Shown piece by piece: positions 8,553 through 18,495 of a stretch of 64,000 bases of DNA. How positions within the stretch are numbered: the first letter of the stretch is position 1; each line of letters begins with the position of its first letter. Below the pieces are notes generated by a model, which saw only the letters and a program-made list of their open reading frames with translations, was not told the DNA's origin and searched no databases. Where the stretch lies: the NCBI RefSeq assembly GCF_014636235.1, contig NZ_BMDZ01000005.1, forward strand, positions 62,001 to 126,000. The letters are read 5' to 3'. This DNA comes from Tistrella bauzanensis (GTDB lineage: Bacteria; Pseudomonadota; Alphaproteobacteria; Tistrellales; Tistrellaceae). The translations under genes and the position numbers were made by a program.

Positions 8553-9431
8553 TCAGCCGACGGCGTCGGCGGCCGCACCCGTCAGATGCAGGTTCATCAG
8601 GCTCTCGGGCATCGGCTCCGCCCCCGGCCAGGCCGGGCTCAACCGCCCACCCACCCTGAGCGGGCTGATCGAACGGGCAAGGCCGGTCGCGTCGTCGGTT
8701 TCGATCAGCGAGCCGCAGATCGTGGCCGGACCGTTGGCGGGCAGCAGCTTCTGGCCACGCATCTTGCGGGTGAACCGGTCCAGCGAGGCCGCCTTGTCCA
8801 TGCCGATGACGCTGTCATAATCGCCGCACATGCCGGCATCGCACTGAAAGGCGGTGCCGCCCGGCAGAACCTGATGATCGGCGGTCGGCACATGGGTGTG
8901 GGTGCCGATGACCGCGGTCACCTGCCCGTCCAGATAATGACCATAGGCCATCTTCTCGCTGGTCGCCTCGCCATGCAGGTCGACGAAAATCGCCGACACG
9001 ATACCGCCCAGCGGATAATCGCGCAGCACGGGCGCCAGGGCCCGGAACGGATCATCGAGCGTTTCCATGAACAGGCTGCACATCACATTCGCCACCACCA
9101 CCCGGCGGCCATCGGGCAGGGTCGCCATGGTGGCGCCGCGCCCCGGCGTGCCGGGCGGGAAATTCAGCGGCCGCAACAGGCGCTGGTCCTGGTCGACCCA
9201 GCCCTGGATCTCGCGCTGGTCCCAGACGTGGTTGCCGGTGGTGAGGATATCGACGCCGGCGGCATAGAAGCTTTCGCAGATCTTGGGCGTGATGCCGAAG
9301 CCCGAGGCCGCGTTCTCCCCGTTGACGATCAGCAGATCGACGCCGAGTGCCGCCCTGATGGTCGTGGCATGATCGATCACCGCCTGCCGGCCGGTCCGCC
9401 CGACCACATCGCCAAGAAAGAGTATCCGCAC
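8553..9431 (-). CDS. YmdB-type metallophosphoesterase (TIGR00282 family)
   Basis: A 292-residue dimetal phosphoesterase. Metal and active-site motifs are GDVVGRTGR near the N-terminus, VNGENAASGFG, TTGNHVWDQRE, the HGEATSEK segment, and GTHTHVPTADHQVLPGGTAF. Bacillus YmdB has cAMP/RNA-related phosphodiesterase activity and affects multicellular behaviour; the alphaproteobacterial role is not established. It lies between yebC and fau on the same strand. The segment 8315-8552 before yebC holds no recognisable gene. Confidence 0.93.
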   Translation of the reverse strand: MRILFLGDVVGRTGRQAVIDHATTIRAALGVDLLIVNGENAASGFGITPKICESFYAAGVDILTTGNHVWDQREIQGWVDQDQRLLRPLNFPPGTPGRGATMATLPDGRRVVVANVMCSLFMETLDDPFRALAPVLRDYPLGGIVSAIFVDLHGEATSEKMAYGHYLDGQVTAVIGTHTHVPTADHQVLPGGTAFQCDAGMCGDYDSVIGMDKAASLDRFTRKMRGQKLLPANGPATICGSLIETDDATGLARSISPLRVGGRLSPAWPGAEPMPESLMNLHLTGAAADAVG

Positions 9432-9499
9432 CGTTCAGCCTTTCCGTGTGTTGAGCTTGTCGTCATGTTTCACGTTCGTCGCGGCGCCCGATGCGCCGC

Positions 9500-10117
9500 T
9501 CAGGACCGGTCGGGCCGCATCAGTCCCCGATCGGTCAGTACCAGATCCAGCGGCCGGTCGAACATGCCCCGGGGCACCGCATCGACGACCTGTTCGGCAA
9601 AGGCCACGCCCACGGTGACCGGCGGCAGCCCCGCCGCTTCGGCACGCGCGATGGTGCGGTCGTAAAAGCCGCCCCCCTGCCCCAGCCTGTGCCCGCCCCG
9701 ATCCACCGCCACCAGCGGCATCAGCAGCAGATCCGGCATCACCGTCGGGCCCGCGGCCGGGATCGGGATCCCGAAGGCACCGATGGTCAGGGCCATCTCC
9801 GGCCGCCAGGCGCGGAAGTCGAGCGGCATGTCGGGCGCGTTCACGACCGGCAACGCCATGGCGGCACCCAGCCGGCCGGCCAAAGCCCGCATCAGTGGCA
9901 GCACGTCGATCTCGCCGCCTGCCGCGACATAACCCGCCACGATGCGCGGCCGGGCGGATTGGGACCGGGCGGGCACGATGTCCGCCAGGGCATCGGCCAG
10001 GGTGCCGGCCTGTGCCGCAAGCGCGCTGGCTGCCTCAAATCCCCGTGCGGCCGAAGCCTCGCGCCGCACCCGGCGCAATTCCCGGCGCAAGACGCCTTTC
10101 AGGGCGGCAAGTGCCAC
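9500..10117 (-). CDS. fau: 5-formyltetrahydrofolate cyclo-ligase
   Basis: About 205 residues of 5-FTHF cyclo-ligase, which turns 5-formyl-THF into 5,10-methenyl-THF. The N-terminal basic helix LKGVLRRELRRVRREAS and the strongly conserved RLGQGGGFYDRTIA near the C-terminus identify the family. The frame is open back to 10378, but that extension would run through a 6S RNA-like sequence and would make the protein about 90 residues too long. I use the GTG at 10117, just before the conserved core; the exact start is uncertain. Linkage of fau (ygfA) to 6S RNA and zapA is well known in proteobacteria. Confidence 0.9.
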   Translation of the reverse strand: MALAALKGVLRRELRRVRREASAARGFEAASALAAQAGTLADALADIVPARSQSARPRIVAGYVAAGGEIDVLPLMRALAGRLGAAMALPVVNAPDMPLDFRAWRPEMALTIGAFGIPIPAAGPTVMPDLLLMPLVAVDRGGHRLGQGGGFYDRTIARAEAAGLPPVTVGVAFAEQVVDAVPRGMFDRPLDLVLTDRGLMRPDRS

Positions 10118-10252
10118 ATCCGGATCGGGGGCAATCGGCTGCGTCAGATCGTGGCTCCGCAAAAGCAATTCGCCCCGGCTGCGGGTCCGCAACCAGGGTC
10201 GATCAGGGTCGTCAATCGGGCGGACGGGGAACCGGCACTTTCGTTGGCGGTT

Positions 10253-10395
10253 AAAAATCCACATGGACCCGCTTGAGCAGGTGGGCGCCGTTTCCTCCGT
10301 CGTTTGGTCCGGGCAGAACCGGTCCGGACTAGCCGGCCGGTGCCCTGTCCGCTCGACGGAGAGGGACAGCTCCCTCATGTAGATGGTATCGGTCC
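10253..10395 (-). ncRNA. ssrS: 6S RNA (SsrS), alphaproteobacterial type
   Basis: Lies on the minus strand exactly between zapA and fau, the usual site of ssrS. Closing arms ATCTACATG (10384-10376) and CATGTGGAT (10265-10257) can pair with one G-U. Inner complementary arms CTCCGTC/GACGGAG and GTCCGG/CCGGAC are present. The alphaproteobacterial 6S hallmark GGCGCCCACCTG is near the 3' end, and a TTTTTAA tract follows. A -10-like CTAAAT is at 10406-10401. 6S RNA mimics an open promoter and sequesters housekeeping RNA polymerase. Ends are approximate. Confidence 0.72.
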
Positions 10396-10446
10396 CTGGG
10401 ATTTAGGTTGCCTGACGTGAAGGCCAGATCCCGTCCTGACCTTCAT

Positions 10447-10797
10447 TTAGAGTTTCTCAAGCCGGGTTGCAATAGCCTCGATGCGTCCGGCGAAATCGTC
10501 GAGCGCGCGGGCCAGCGTCGCATCGACCTCGGCGGCCGAGCGATCGGCGCTGCGGCGCATCTTGTCGACCTCGATCCGCGCCCGGTACAGGCCCTGCTCC
10601 GACTCGTTCGCCTGATCGGCCAGCAGCAGGGCCGCCATCAGCATCACACGCGCATCAACCGCGACCGGCCGGTCGCCGGTGACCTGGCGGACCTTGTCTT
10701 CAAGCTTGTGGGCCAGCGCCCGGACACTGTCTTCCTGGCCCTCGCCGCAGGCCAGCGTGAACGCCCGGCCCAGAATGCGTACCTCGACTTCGGCCAT
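10447..10797 (-). CDS. zapA: Cell division protein ZapA
   Basis: A 116-residue ZapA: N-terminal MAEVEVRILGRAFTLACGEG, then DARVMLMAALLLADQ and a C-terminal coiled coil. It cross-links FtsZ filaments at the division ring. The ATG at 10797 is chosen because the family begins at this point; an in-frame ATG 13 codons upstream overlaps the preceding gene. The very long minus-strand frame that runs on upstream through tkt is not real beyond this gene. It is probably co-transcribed with the DUF4164 gene. Confidence 0.94.
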   Translation of the reverse strand: MAEVEVRILGRAFTLACGEGQEDSVRALAHKLEDKVRQVTGDRPVAVDARVMLMAALLLADQANESEQGLYRARIEVDKMRRSADRSAAEVDATLARALDDFAGRIEAIATRLEKL

Positions 10798-10825
10798 CGC
10801 GCCTGTGTCTCCGATCCGGTTGAGG

Positions 10826-11140
10826 TCAGCGGTCATCGAGCGCACGACCAATTGCGTTGATCGCCCTATCGATCTCCTGCCCGGCCATGTGGCCGCGGGC
10901 ATCGGCCCGGCCGCGGGCGTCCTGCGCCGCGGCCAGGGCCTGCTGCAATGCCGACCGCTCGGCCGCCAGCGTCTCGATTTCGGCCCGCAAAGCCTCGATC
11001 TGCGCACCGGCAGCGCCGGCCGCCGCCGTCTCACCGGCATGACGCGCCTGGGTGACGCGTTCCGATGCCTTGCGGCTTGCGGCATCGAGGCGGGCGAGCG
11101 CGCTCGACAGACGCTGCCATGCCAATTCCATATTCGCCAT
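10826..11140 (-). CDS. DUF4164-type small coiled-coil protein
   Basis: A 104-residue protein that is almost entirely helical and heptad-rich (EALRAEIETLAAERSALQQA and flanking Ala/Arg/Glu-rich helix). It corresponds to the small DUF4164 protein found immediately upstream of zapA in alphaproteobacteria. The function is unknown; a division-related role is suggested only by its neighbour. The start MANMELAWQRL at 11140 is chosen from the conserved coiled-coil onset; an alternative ATG lies five codons upstream. Confidence 0.8.
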   Translation of the reverse strand: MANMELAWQRLSSALARLDAASRKASERVTQARHAGETAAAGAAGAQIEALRAEIETLAAERSALQQALAAAQDARGRADARGHMAGQEIDRAINAIGRALDDR

Positions 11141-11535
11141 CGGTCCGGCCACCATCGACTTTGGGAAGGATATACAAAGATACAGATATCTGCGGTAAAC
11201 AGACGCACGCAAATGACAACATGGTGTCGCACGGCTGGTTGCGGAACCGGCGAACATGATCGGCCGGTATCGACGGGCCAAGATAGGAACTGCCACCGCT
11301 CGCCGTCAATGACCCGCGATCGGCCTGTGGTCGGGGAATGGCGGCCCTGCATGCCCGGGTGGAACGACGGCACCCACGGCACGGAGCCTTGCGGAAATAG
11401 GCGGTTGACGGGGCGGTGACGGCCCGCCATCTTTGCGCCGCACGGCGCTTGTTTCAGGCAGTTGACGGATCGTCGGCGGCGGACCGGCAGCGAGCGTCGG
11501 CACTTTGCCGTCCCTCTTATGCTGCGTGAAGGCCG
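11141..11535. other. Divergent promoter region between DUF4164-zapA and tkt
   Basis: No gene is supported in these 395 bases. The part at 11165-11225 is AT-richer (ATATACAAAGATACAGATAT) and likely carries the minus-strand promoter of the zapA unit. The tkt start has AAGG a few bases upstream. No clear operator or riboswitch is seen. Confidence 0.5.
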
Positions 11536-13545
11536 ATGACCGCTCAGACGACCGATGCCCCCTCGACCGATGCGCCATCGCTGCGCGACATGGCGAATGC
11601 CGTGCGCACGCTCAGCATGGATGCCGTCGAGCGCGCGAATTCCGGCCATCCGGGCATGCCCATGGGCATGGCGGACGCGGCCACCGTTCTCTTCACCCGT
11701 TTCCTGAAGTTCGATCCGTCGGCGCCGAAATGGGCCGATCGCGACCGCTTCGTGCTCTCGGCCGGCCATGGCTCGATGCTGCTCTATGCGCTGCTGCATC
11801 TGACCGGCTATGCCGACATGACGCTCGACGAGATCAGGAACTTCCGTCAGCTCGGCGCCCGCACGGCCGGCCATCCGGAATATGGTCATGCCAGCGGGAT
11901 CGAGACCACCACCGGTCCGCTGGGCCAGGGCATCGCCAATGCCGTGGGTATGGCGCTGGCCGAGCGTCTGCTCGCCGCCCGTTTCGGCGGGTCGGTGGTC
12001 GACCATTACACCTATGCCATCGTCGGCGACGGCTGCCTGATGGAAGGCATCAGCCACGAGGCGATCTCGCTGGCCGGCCATCTGCGGCTGTCGAAGCTGA
12101 TCGTGCTGTGGGACGATAACGGCATCTCGATCGACGGCCCGGTGTCGCTGTCGTGCTCGGATGACCAGCGCAAGCGCTTCGAGGCCAGCGGCTGGGCGAC
12201 CGATGCGGTCGATGGCCACGACCCTGAGGCGGTCGCCGCGGCGCTGGAGCGTGCGCGCACCAGCGACAAGCCGGTGCTGATCGCCTGCCGCACCACCATC
12301 GGGTATGGCGCGCCCAAAAAGGCCGGCACGTCCGGCGTTCACGGCTCGCCGCTGGGTGCGATTGAAATTGCCGGCGCCCGCGAGGCGCTGTCGTGGCCGC
12401 ATGAGCCGTTCGAGGTTCCGGCGGCGATCCGCGATGCCTGGGCCACCGCCGGCCGGCGCGGCAGTGCCGATCGCAAGGCCTGGGAAGACCGTTTCGCAAC
12501 CCTCGATCCCGACACCCGGGCCAGCTTCACCCGTGCGATGGCGGGCGAATTGCCGGCCGGATGGGCCGAGGCGCTCGATGCCCATATCGCCGCGATCATC
12601 GCCGATCCCAAGGCCGTTGCCACCCGCAAGGCCTCGGAAATGGCGCTGGAAGCGCTGGTGCCGGCGATCCCGGAGCTGATCGGCGGCTCGGCCGACCTCA
12701 CCGGCTCGAACAACACCCGCACCAAGGCGATGAAGCCGGTGGCGCCGGGCGAATTCGACGGCCGCTATATCTATTGGGGCATCCGCGAGCATGGCATGGC
12801 CGCCGCGATGAACGGCATGGCGCTGCATGGCGGCGTCATCCCCTATGGCGGCACCTTCCTGGTGTTCACCGATTATTGCCGGCCCTCGATCCGCCTGTCG
12901 GCGCTGATGGAGCAGAGGGTCATCTATGTCATGACCCATGACTCGATCGGCCTCGGCGAGGACGGCCCGACCCATCAGCCGGTCGAGCATCTGATGAGCC
13001 TGCGCATGATGCCGAATGTGGCGGTGATGCGCCCGGCCGATGCGGTCGAGACCGCCGAGTGCTGGGCGGCGGCGTTGAACCGCACCACTGGTCCGTCGGT
13101 GCTGGCGTTGAGCCGGCAGAACCTGAAGCCGGTGCGCCTGACGGCCGAGGCCGAAAATCTGTCGGCCAAGGGCGCCTATGTGCTGCGCGAGGCATCGGCG
13201 GCACCGAAGGCGGTGTTGCTCGCCACCGGTTCGGAAATCGAAATCGCCATGGCCGCCGCCGAGGCGCTTGAAGCCCAGGGCATCGCGACCCGCGTGGTGT
13301 CGATGCCGTGTTGGGAATTGTTCGCAGACCAGCCGGCGGCCTATCAGGTCGAGGTGCTGGGCGGCGACGTGGTCCGCGTCGCGGTCGAAGCCGGCATCGG
13401 CTTCGGCTGGGAACGCTGGATCGGCGCCCGCGGCACCACCGTCGCCATGACCGGCTTCGGCGCCAGCGCGCCGGCACCGGAACTCTATCGTCACTTCGGC
13501 ATCACCGCCGAGGCCGTTGTCGATGCCGTGAAGACGCGGATCTGA
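11536..13545 (+). CDS. tkt: Transketolase
   Basis: A 669-residue transketolase that uses thiamine diphosphate to move two-carbon units in the pentose phosphate pathway and gluconeogenesis. Motifs are [19 protein letters not shown], the ThDP/Mg segment [13 protein letters not shown] with [19 protein letters not shown], and the Pyr-domain signature [19 protein letters not shown]. Full length. It heads the carbon cluster tkt-gap-pgk-ORF-fba-thiE. Confidence 0.97.
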   Translation: MTAQTTDAPSTDAPSLRDMANAVRTLSMDAVERANSGHPGMPMGMADAATVLFTRFLKFDPSAPKWADRDRFVLSAGHGSMLLYALLHLTGYADMTLDEIRNFRQLGARTAGHPEYGHASGIETTTGPLGQGIANAVGMALAERLLAARFGGSVVDHYTYAIVGDGCLMEGISHEAISLAGHLRLSKLIVLWDDNGISIDGPVSLSCSDDQRKRFEASGWATDAVDGHDPEAVAAALERARTSDKPVLIACRTTIGYGAPKKAGTSGVHGSPLGAIEIAGAREALSWPHEPFEVPAAIRDAWATAGRRGSADRKAWEDRFATLDPDTRASFTRAMAGELPAGWAEALDAHIAAIIADPKAVATRKASEMALEALVPAIPELIGGSADLTGSNNTRTKAMKPVAPGEFDGRYIYWGIREHGMAAAMNGMALHGGVIPYGGTFLVFTDYCRPSIRLSALMEQRVIYVMTHDSIGLGEDGPTHQPVEHLMSLRMMPNVAVMRPADAVETAECWAAALNRTTGPSVLALSRQNLKPVRLTAEAENLSAKGAYVLREASAAPKAVLLATGSEIEIAMAAAEALEAQGIATRVVSMPCWELFADQPAAYQVEVLGGDVVRVAVEAGIGFGWERWIGARGTTVAMTGFGASAPAPELYRHFGITAEAVVDAVKTRI

Positions 13546-13691
13546 CAGCCGGCCTGCGCGACTGCGCTCTCCCCCCTCCCTCTGATCGAGGGGAGCGCTG
13601 TCGCGGAGATGTCGAAGCGTCCCTATATCCCCCCAGGGGCGCCGTCCTGGCGGTCGGCGCCCTTAACGTCGAAGACAGTTCGGAGGAAGGC

Positions 13692-14699
13692 ATGACCATT
13701 CGGGTGGCGATCAACGGCTTCGGCCGCATCGGCCGTGGCGTTCTGCGTGCGATCGTCGAGTCGGGCCGCACCGACATTCAGGTCGTCGGCATCAACGATC
13801 TCGCGCCTGCCGCGACCAATGCCCATCTGCTGAAGTATGATTCGGTCCATGGCCGCTTCCCCGGCACCGTGACCACCGGCCCCGACAGCATCGATGTCGG
13901 GACCGGCCCGATCCGGGTCACCGCCGAGCGCGACCCCGCGAAGCTGCCCTGGGCCGAGTTGAAGGTCGATGTGGCGCTGGAATGCACCGGCATCTTCACC
14001 AAGCGCGACGCCGCGGCGAAGCACCTGGAAGCCGGCGCCCGCAAGGTGCTGGTCTCGGCGCCGGCCGACAATGCCGACTACACCGTGGTCTATGGCGTCA
14101 ACCATCAGGGCCTGACGGCCGACCACGTCGTGGTGTCGAACGCCTCGTGCACCACCAACTGCCTGGCCCCGGTCGCCAAGGTGCTGAACGATGCCGTCGG
14201 CATCGTCCACGGTTTCATGACCACGGTGCATGCCTATACCGGTGATCAGCCGGTTCTGGACATCGCGCACAAGGATCTGCACCGCGCCCGCGCTGCCGCG
14301 CAGTCGATCATCCCCACCTCGACCGGTGCCGCCCGCGCCGTGGGCCTGGTGCTGCCGGAACTGAAGGGCAAGCTCGACGGCGTCGCCGTGCGTGTGCCGA
14401 CCCCCAACGTCTCGATGATCGACCTGACCTTCGTCGCCAGCCGGGCCACCTCGGCCGACGAGATCAACAACGCGATCCGCGCCGCCGCCGCCGAAGGCTC
14501 GCTGAAGGGCATTCTGGGCGTGGTCGACGAGCCGCTGGTGTCGATCGACTTCAACCACGACCCGCACTCGTCCAGCTTCGACCTGGGCCAGACCTCGGTG
14601 ATCGACGGCACCTTCGTGCGGGTGCTGTCGTGGTACGACAACGAGTGGGGCTTCTCGAACCGCATGGCCGATACGGCCGTGGCGCTCGGCAAGCTCTGA
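13692..14699 (+). CDS. gap: Glyceraldehyde-3-phosphate dehydrogenase, type I
   Basis: A 335-residue GAPDH that oxidises glyceraldehyde-3-phosphate with NAD(P) in glycolysis/gluconeogenesis. The Rossmann start [20 protein letters not shown], the active-site loop [10 protein letters not shown] and the C-terminal [13 protein letters not shown] are all present. The ATG at 13692 has GGAGGAAGG immediately upstream; the frame extends upstream but without family similarity. The fourth position of the common ASCTTNC block is normal. It lies between tkt and pgk. Confidence 0.98.
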   Translation: MTIRVAINGFGRIGRGVLRAIVESGRTDIQVVGINDLAPAATNAHLLKYDSVHGRFPGTVTTGPDSIDVGTGPIRVTAERDPAKLPWAELKVDVALECTGIFTKRDAAAKHLEAGARKVLVSAPADNADYTVVYGVNHQGLTADHVVVSNASCTTNCLAPVAKVLNDAVGIVHGFMTTVHAYTGDQPVLDIAHKDLHRARAAAQSIIPTSTGAARAVGLVLPELKGKLDGVAVRVPTPNVSMIDLTFVASRATSADEINNAIRAAAAEGSLKGILGVVDEPLVSIDFNHDPHSSSFDLGQTSVIDGTFVRVLSWYDNEWGFSNRMADTAVALGKL

Positions 14700-14715
14700 T
14701 CGATCCCTGACCGGC

Positions 14716-14747
14716 ACAGGCCCCGCATAACGATGTGCGGGGCCTGT
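14716..14747 (+). terminator. Hairpin between gap and pgk
   Basis: Perfect 12-bp stem, ACAGGCCCCGCA (14716-14727) with TGCGGGGCCTGT (14736-14747), loop of 8. There is no T-tract after it, so this may be a weak terminator, an attenuator or an mRNA-stabilising structure that sets gap and pgk levels apart. Confidence 0.6.
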
Positions 14748-14816
14748 CGCCGTCGAACCGGTCAGAATATACCCGCTCATCGTCTTCGCCCGCAGCAACC
14801 GGAACCGCTTATCGCC

Positions 14817-16025
14817 ATGTCGTCAAGCCAGCCCCTCCGCTTCAAGACCCTGGATCAGATCGATGTCGCCGGCCGTGTCGTCCTGGTCCGCCTGGACCTG
14901 AACGTGCCGATGAAGGACGGTGTCGTCACCGACGCCACCCGCATCGACCGTCAGGCACCGACGGTGCGCGCCCTGGCCGAACGCGGCGCCCGCGTGGTGG
15001 TGCTGTCGCATTTCGACCGGCCCAAGGGCCGGATCGTGCCGTCGATGTCGCTGAGGCCGGTTGCGGCACCGCTTGCCGCCGCCATCGGCCGGCCGGTCGC
15101 CTTTGCCGACGACTGCATCGGCGAGGCCGCATCCAGGGTGGTCGCCGCGCTGGATGATGGCGATGTGGCGCTGCTGGAAAACCTGCGCTTCCATGCCGGC
15201 GAAGAGAAGAACGAGGCCGGTTTCGCCGATGCGCTGGCGGGGCTGGGCCAGATCTTCGTGTCGGATGCCTTCAGCTGCGCCCACCGCGCCCATGCCTCCA
15301 CCGTCGGGCTGGCCGAACGCCTGCCGACCGCTGCCGGCCTGTCGATGCAGGCGGAACTTGAGGCACTGGGTGCCGCACTGGCGGATCCCCGCCGGCCGGT
15401 GGCGGCGATCGTGGGTGGCGCCAAGGTGTCGACCAAGATCGATCTGCTGAACAATCTGGTGGCCCGGGTCGACGCGGTGATCATCGGCGGCGGCATGGCC
15501 AACACCTTCCTGCATGCGCAGGGCATCGCCGTCGGCAAATCGCTGTGCGAGGCCGATCTGGCCGAGACTGCCCGCGCTATCCTGGCCCGGGCCGAGGCGG
15601 CCGGCTGCCGGGTGGTGCTGCCGGTCGACGCGGTGGTCGCGCGCGAATTCAAGGCCGGTGCCGACAGCCACACGGTCGAGGTCACCGGGGTCGCCGATGA
15701 CGAGATGATCCTGGATGTCGGCCCGAAGACGGTGGCCGAGGTCGAGGCCTGCATCGCCGGATCGAAGACCCTGCTGTGGAACGGCCCCTTCGGCGCCTTC
15801 GAGATCGCGCCCTTCGATGCCGCCACCGTGGCGGTGGCCAGGGCGGTGGAAAAACTGACCCGTGCGGGCGGCCTCGCCTCCATCGCCGGTGGCGGCGACA
15901 CCGTCGCGGCGCTGGCGCATGCCGGCGTGCTCGATGCGCTGACCTATGTCTCGACCGCGGGCGGCGCCTTCCTGGAATTCTGCGAGGGCAAGGAACTGCC
16001 CGGCGTCGCCGCGCTGGCACAGTAA
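14817..16025 (+). CDS. pgk: Phosphoglycerate kinase
   Basis: A 402-residue PGK that moves phosphate between 1,3-bisphosphoglycerate and ADP. Motifs are the signature [12 protein letters not shown], substrate segments [10 protein letters not shown] and [28 protein letters not shown] and the nucleotide-binding [10 protein letters not shown] followed by GGGDTVAAL. The ATG at 14817 precedes the conserved N-terminus; the upstream extension to 14733 is not family-like. The stop codon overlaps the first copy of a 16-bp tandem repeat. Confidence 0.98.
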   Translation: MSSSQPLRFKTLDQIDVAGRVVLVRLDLNVPMKDGVVTDATRIDRQAPTVRALAERGARVVVLSHFDRPKGRIVPSMSLRPVAAPLAAAIGRPVAFADDCIGEAASRVVAALDDGDVALLENLRFHAGEEKNEAGFADALAGLGQIFVSDAFSCAHRAHASTVGLAERLPTAAGLSMQAELEALGAALADPRRPVAAIVGGAKVSTKIDLLNNLVARVDAVIIGGGMANTFLHAQGIAVGKSLCEADLAETARAILARAEAAGCRVVLPVDAVVAREFKAGADSHTVEVTGVADDEMILDVGPKTVAEVEACIAGSKTLLWNGPFGAFEIAPFDAATVAVARAVEKLTRAGGLASIAGGGDTVAALAHAGVLDALTYVSTAGGAFLEFCEGKELPGVAALAQ

Positions 16026-16087
16026 CTGGCGCAATCCGGAACTGGCCCAATCCGGAACTGGCCCAATCCGGAACTGGCACAATCCGG
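16024..16087. repeat. Four 16-bp tandem repeats after pgk
   Basis: Four contiguous copies of AACTGGCSCAATCCGG-like units at 16024, 16040, 16056 and 16072. Copies 2 and 3 are identical (AACTGGCCCAATCCGG); copies 1 and 4 each differ at one base. The array begins within the pgk stop codon and ends 11 bases before the next start, just ahead of its Shine-Dalgarno. The unit is not a multiple of three, so it is not coding. Confidence 0.92.
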
Positions 16088-16098
16088 CGGGAGGGGTG

Positions 16099-16482
16099 AT
16101 GATCGCAGCCGGAGCCGATACCCCGCCCTGCCCCGACACCCCGCCCTGGCTGATCGCCGCGCAGGCGGACGTCATGCGGCTGGCCGCGGCGATCGAGGCC
16201 GGCACCATCACAAGGCCCGCGCGCGTGGCGACGCCGCCGGGCCTGCTGGCCACCGGCGGTATCGGCTGGATAATGGAGATCTGCCGGCTTCTGACCGCGA
16301 CCCCGGCCACCGCCGGCATCCGCCTGCTGGTCGATTGCGGCGATGATGCCGCGCGCGCCCACCGGCTGGCACAAATGGGTGTGGCCGATCTGATCCTGGC
16401 CGCGCCACCTGCGGTTCTGGATGCGGTGAAAGCCGCTGCCTCGGGCGGAATCGTGGTGATCCAGGCCGAAATGCGGCTCTGA
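16099..16482 (+). CDS. Small conserved-position protein between pgk and fba
   Basis: A 127-residue protein that I cannot assign to a named family. The ATG at 16099 has a strong GGGAGGGG upstream. The sequence shows alternating hydrophobic strands and Ala-rich helices (IRLLVDCGDDAARAHRLAQM, then GVADLILAAP, GGIVVIQAE), with a rhythm resembling part of a beta/alpha barrel such as ThiE. Gly/Ala-rich content and codon use match the neighbours. It sits in an unbroken pgk-ORF-fba-thiE run, so a role linked to triose/aldolase metabolism or thiamine is possible but unproven. Confidence 0.75.
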   Translation: MIAAGADTPPCPDTPPWLIAAQADVMRLAAAIEAGTITRPARVATPPGLLATGGIGWIMEICRLLTATPATAGIRLLVDCGDDAARAHRLAQMGVADLILAAPPAVLDAVKAAASGGIVVIQAEMRL

Positions 16483-16685
16483 CAGGCCGTTTTCGGCCTC
16501 TGACACGAAGATGTCGCGCCGTCTGACCCGGTCGGGTGATTGCAAATCGCGCACGCCTCGGTTAAAAGGCCCATCGAGCGGGCCGTGTCCGCGGAGCCGG
16601 GACGTTTTCAGCGCCCGGACAAGCCTTTACAGCAGCAGCGGTGGCATATTCGCCGCTGATGCGTCAGCCAGGGAACATCAGCCGG

Positions 16686-17606
16686 ATGAAGATCACTCAG
16701 CGCGTGAAGCGGATCCTTGCCAATTATGAAGGCGAGAATCCCGGTGTGAAGACCAACCTCGCCCGCATCCTGATGGAAGGCCGCCTGGGCGGTACCGGGC
16801 GGCTGGTGATCCTGCCGGTCGATCAGGGCTTCGAGCATGGTCCCGCGCGCAGCTTCGCGCCGAACGTGCCGGCCTATGATCCCCACTACCACTATCAGCT
16901 GGCGATCGATGCCGGGCTGTCGGCCTATGCCGCCCCCCTCGGCATGCTGGAAGCCGGTGCCGACACCTTCGCCGGCGCCATCCCGACCATCCTGAAGGTC
17001 AACAGCTCCAACAGCCTGGCGACCGAGAAGGACCAGGCGGTGACGGCGACGGTCGACGACGCGCTGCGCCTGGGCTGCGCCGCCATCGGCTTCACCATCT
17101 ATCCGGGCTCGGAATACCAGTTCGAGATGATGGAAGAGCTGCGCGAGCTGACCCTTGAGGCGAAGTCCAAGGGTGTCGCGGTCGTTGTGTGGTCGTATCC
17201 GCGCGGCGGCATGCTGACCAAGGCCGGCGAGACCGCGCTCGACGTCTGCGCCTATGCCGCCCACCACGCGGCCCTGCTTGGCGCCAACATCATCAAGGTG
17301 AAGCCGCCGACCGCCGAGCTTGAGCAGGACGAGGCGAAGAAGGTCTACGAGAAATACGACATCGCCCGTTCCACCCTGACCGAGCGGGTCGCGCATGTCG
17401 TCCAGGCGTCGTTCAACGGCCGCCGGATCGTGGTGTTCTCGGGCGGCAACGCCAAGGGCACCGAGGATCTGATGGAAGAGATCCGCGAGATCCGCGACGG
17501 CGGCGCCAACGGCTCGATCATCGGCCGCAACACCTTCCAGCGCCCGCGTGAGGAAGCGCTGGCGCTGCTCGACCAGATCATCAAGATCTATCAGGGCAAG
17601 GCGTGA
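16686..17606 (+). CDS. fba: Class I fructose-bisphosphate aldolase (DhnA family)
   Basis: A 306-residue DhnA-type class I aldolase, which forms a Schiff base with fructose-1,6-bisphosphate. Visible landmarks are [40 protein letters not shown], the Lys-bearing [11 protein letters not shown] and the phosphate-binding FSGGNAKG and [15 protein letters not shown]. The ATG at 16686 ([11 protein letters not shown]) fits the family; the frame is open 15 codons further upstream. The 3' end overlaps the thiE start (GTGA), so the two are coupled. Confidence 0.95.
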   Translation: MKITQRVKRILANYEGENPGVKTNLARILMEGRLGGTGRLVILPVDQGFEHGPARSFAPNVPAYDPHYHYQLAIDAGLSAYAAPLGMLEAGADTFAGAIPTILKVNSSNSLATEKDQAVTATVDDALRLGCAAIGFTIYPGSEYQFEMMEELRELTLEAKSKGVAVVVWSYPRGGMLTKAGETALDVCAYAAHHAALLGANIIKVKPPTAELEQDEAKKVYEKYDIARSTLTERVAHVVQASFNGRRIVVFSGGNAKGTEDLMEEIREIRDGGANGSIIGRNTFQRPREEALALLDQIIKIYQGKA

Positions 17607-18271
17607 CCGCGTCCCGCGATTGCCGTCTCTATCTGCTGACGCCGCCGGCTTTCGAGCCGGCGGCGTTCGCCGACACGCTTGCCCGTGCACTGGATGCCGG
17701 TGACGTCGCCTGCCTTCAGATCCGCCTGAAGGATGTGCCCGACGACCAGGTCCGGCGCGCGATCGAACGTCTGCTGCCGGTCGCCCAGAGCCGCAATGTC
17801 GCGGTGCTGATCAACGACCGGCCCGATCTTGCCGCTGAAATGGGGGCCGACGGCGCCCATATCGGCCAGGACGACATGGATCAGGCAAAGGCCCGCAAGA
17901 TCATGGGCCCGAACGCGGTTCTGGGCGTATCGGCCTATGACAGCCGCCATCGCGCGATGGTGGTCGCCGAGGATGGCGCCGATTACGTGGCCTTCGGGGC
18001 CTTCTTCCCCTCCACCACCAAGGAACCGCCGGCACGGGCCGGGCTGGATCTGCTGGAATGGTGGCAGGCGCTGATGGAGGTGCCCTGTGTCGCGATCGGC
18101 GGCATCACGGTCGCCAATTGCGCCGACGTGGTTCGCGCCGGCGCCGACTTCCTGGCGGTCACCGCCGGGGTGTGGAATTACGAAGCCGGTCCTGCCCAGG
18201 CGGTGACCGATTTCAACCGCGAGATCGCGCGGGCACTTGAAGACGAAGGCCCCGCCCCCGGCCGGGGCTGA
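17603..18271 (+). CDS. thiE: Thiamine-phosphate synthase
   Basis: A 222-residue ThiE-family TIM barrel that joins HMP-pyrophosphate and thiazole phosphate. Motifs are [44 protein letters not shown] and [24 protein letters not shown]. The GTG start at 17603 overlaps the fba stop. ThiE is often linked to fba in alphaproteobacteria. Transketolase in the same cluster uses the end product, thiamine diphosphate. The usual QLREK motif is here QIRLK, a mild variant, so a TenI-like role cannot be fully excluded. Confidence 0.88.
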   Translation: MTASRDCRLYLLTPPAFEPAAFADTLARALDAGDVACLQIRLKDVPDDQVRRAIERLLPVAQSRNVAVLINDRPDLAAEMGADGAHIGQDDMDQAKARKIMGPNAVLGVSAYDSRHRAMVVAEDGADYVAFGAFFPSTTKEPPARAGLDLLEWWQALMEVPCVAIGGITVANCADVVRAGADFLAVTAGVWNYEAGPAQAVTDFNREIARALEDEGPAPGRG

Positions 18272-18495
18272 CGCCCGTCCGCCCGATGCCGGCGCCCGAA
18301 ATCAAGGGGCGCCCGGCAACCGGTGGCGGCGCACCACCCCGCAGACCGACGACGGCGGCGGGTGCTTCGCGGGATGGCGGCGCCGGGACGCCCGACCAAG
18401 CCCCCCCCGACACCCCGACGCCATCCCGTTCCGTTTGCGACCGCAGCCGCGGCCCCACCAGGCCCGGCCGGTCCGGCACCGAAGGACCGACGCCT

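Noticed and set aside
10447..13494. A 1015-codon minus-strand open frame covering zapA and all of tkt
   Set aside because: Only its last 116 codons are zapA. The rest is antisense to transketolase, has no family features and is rich in Arg/His/Gln as expected for shadow frames in GC-rich DNA.
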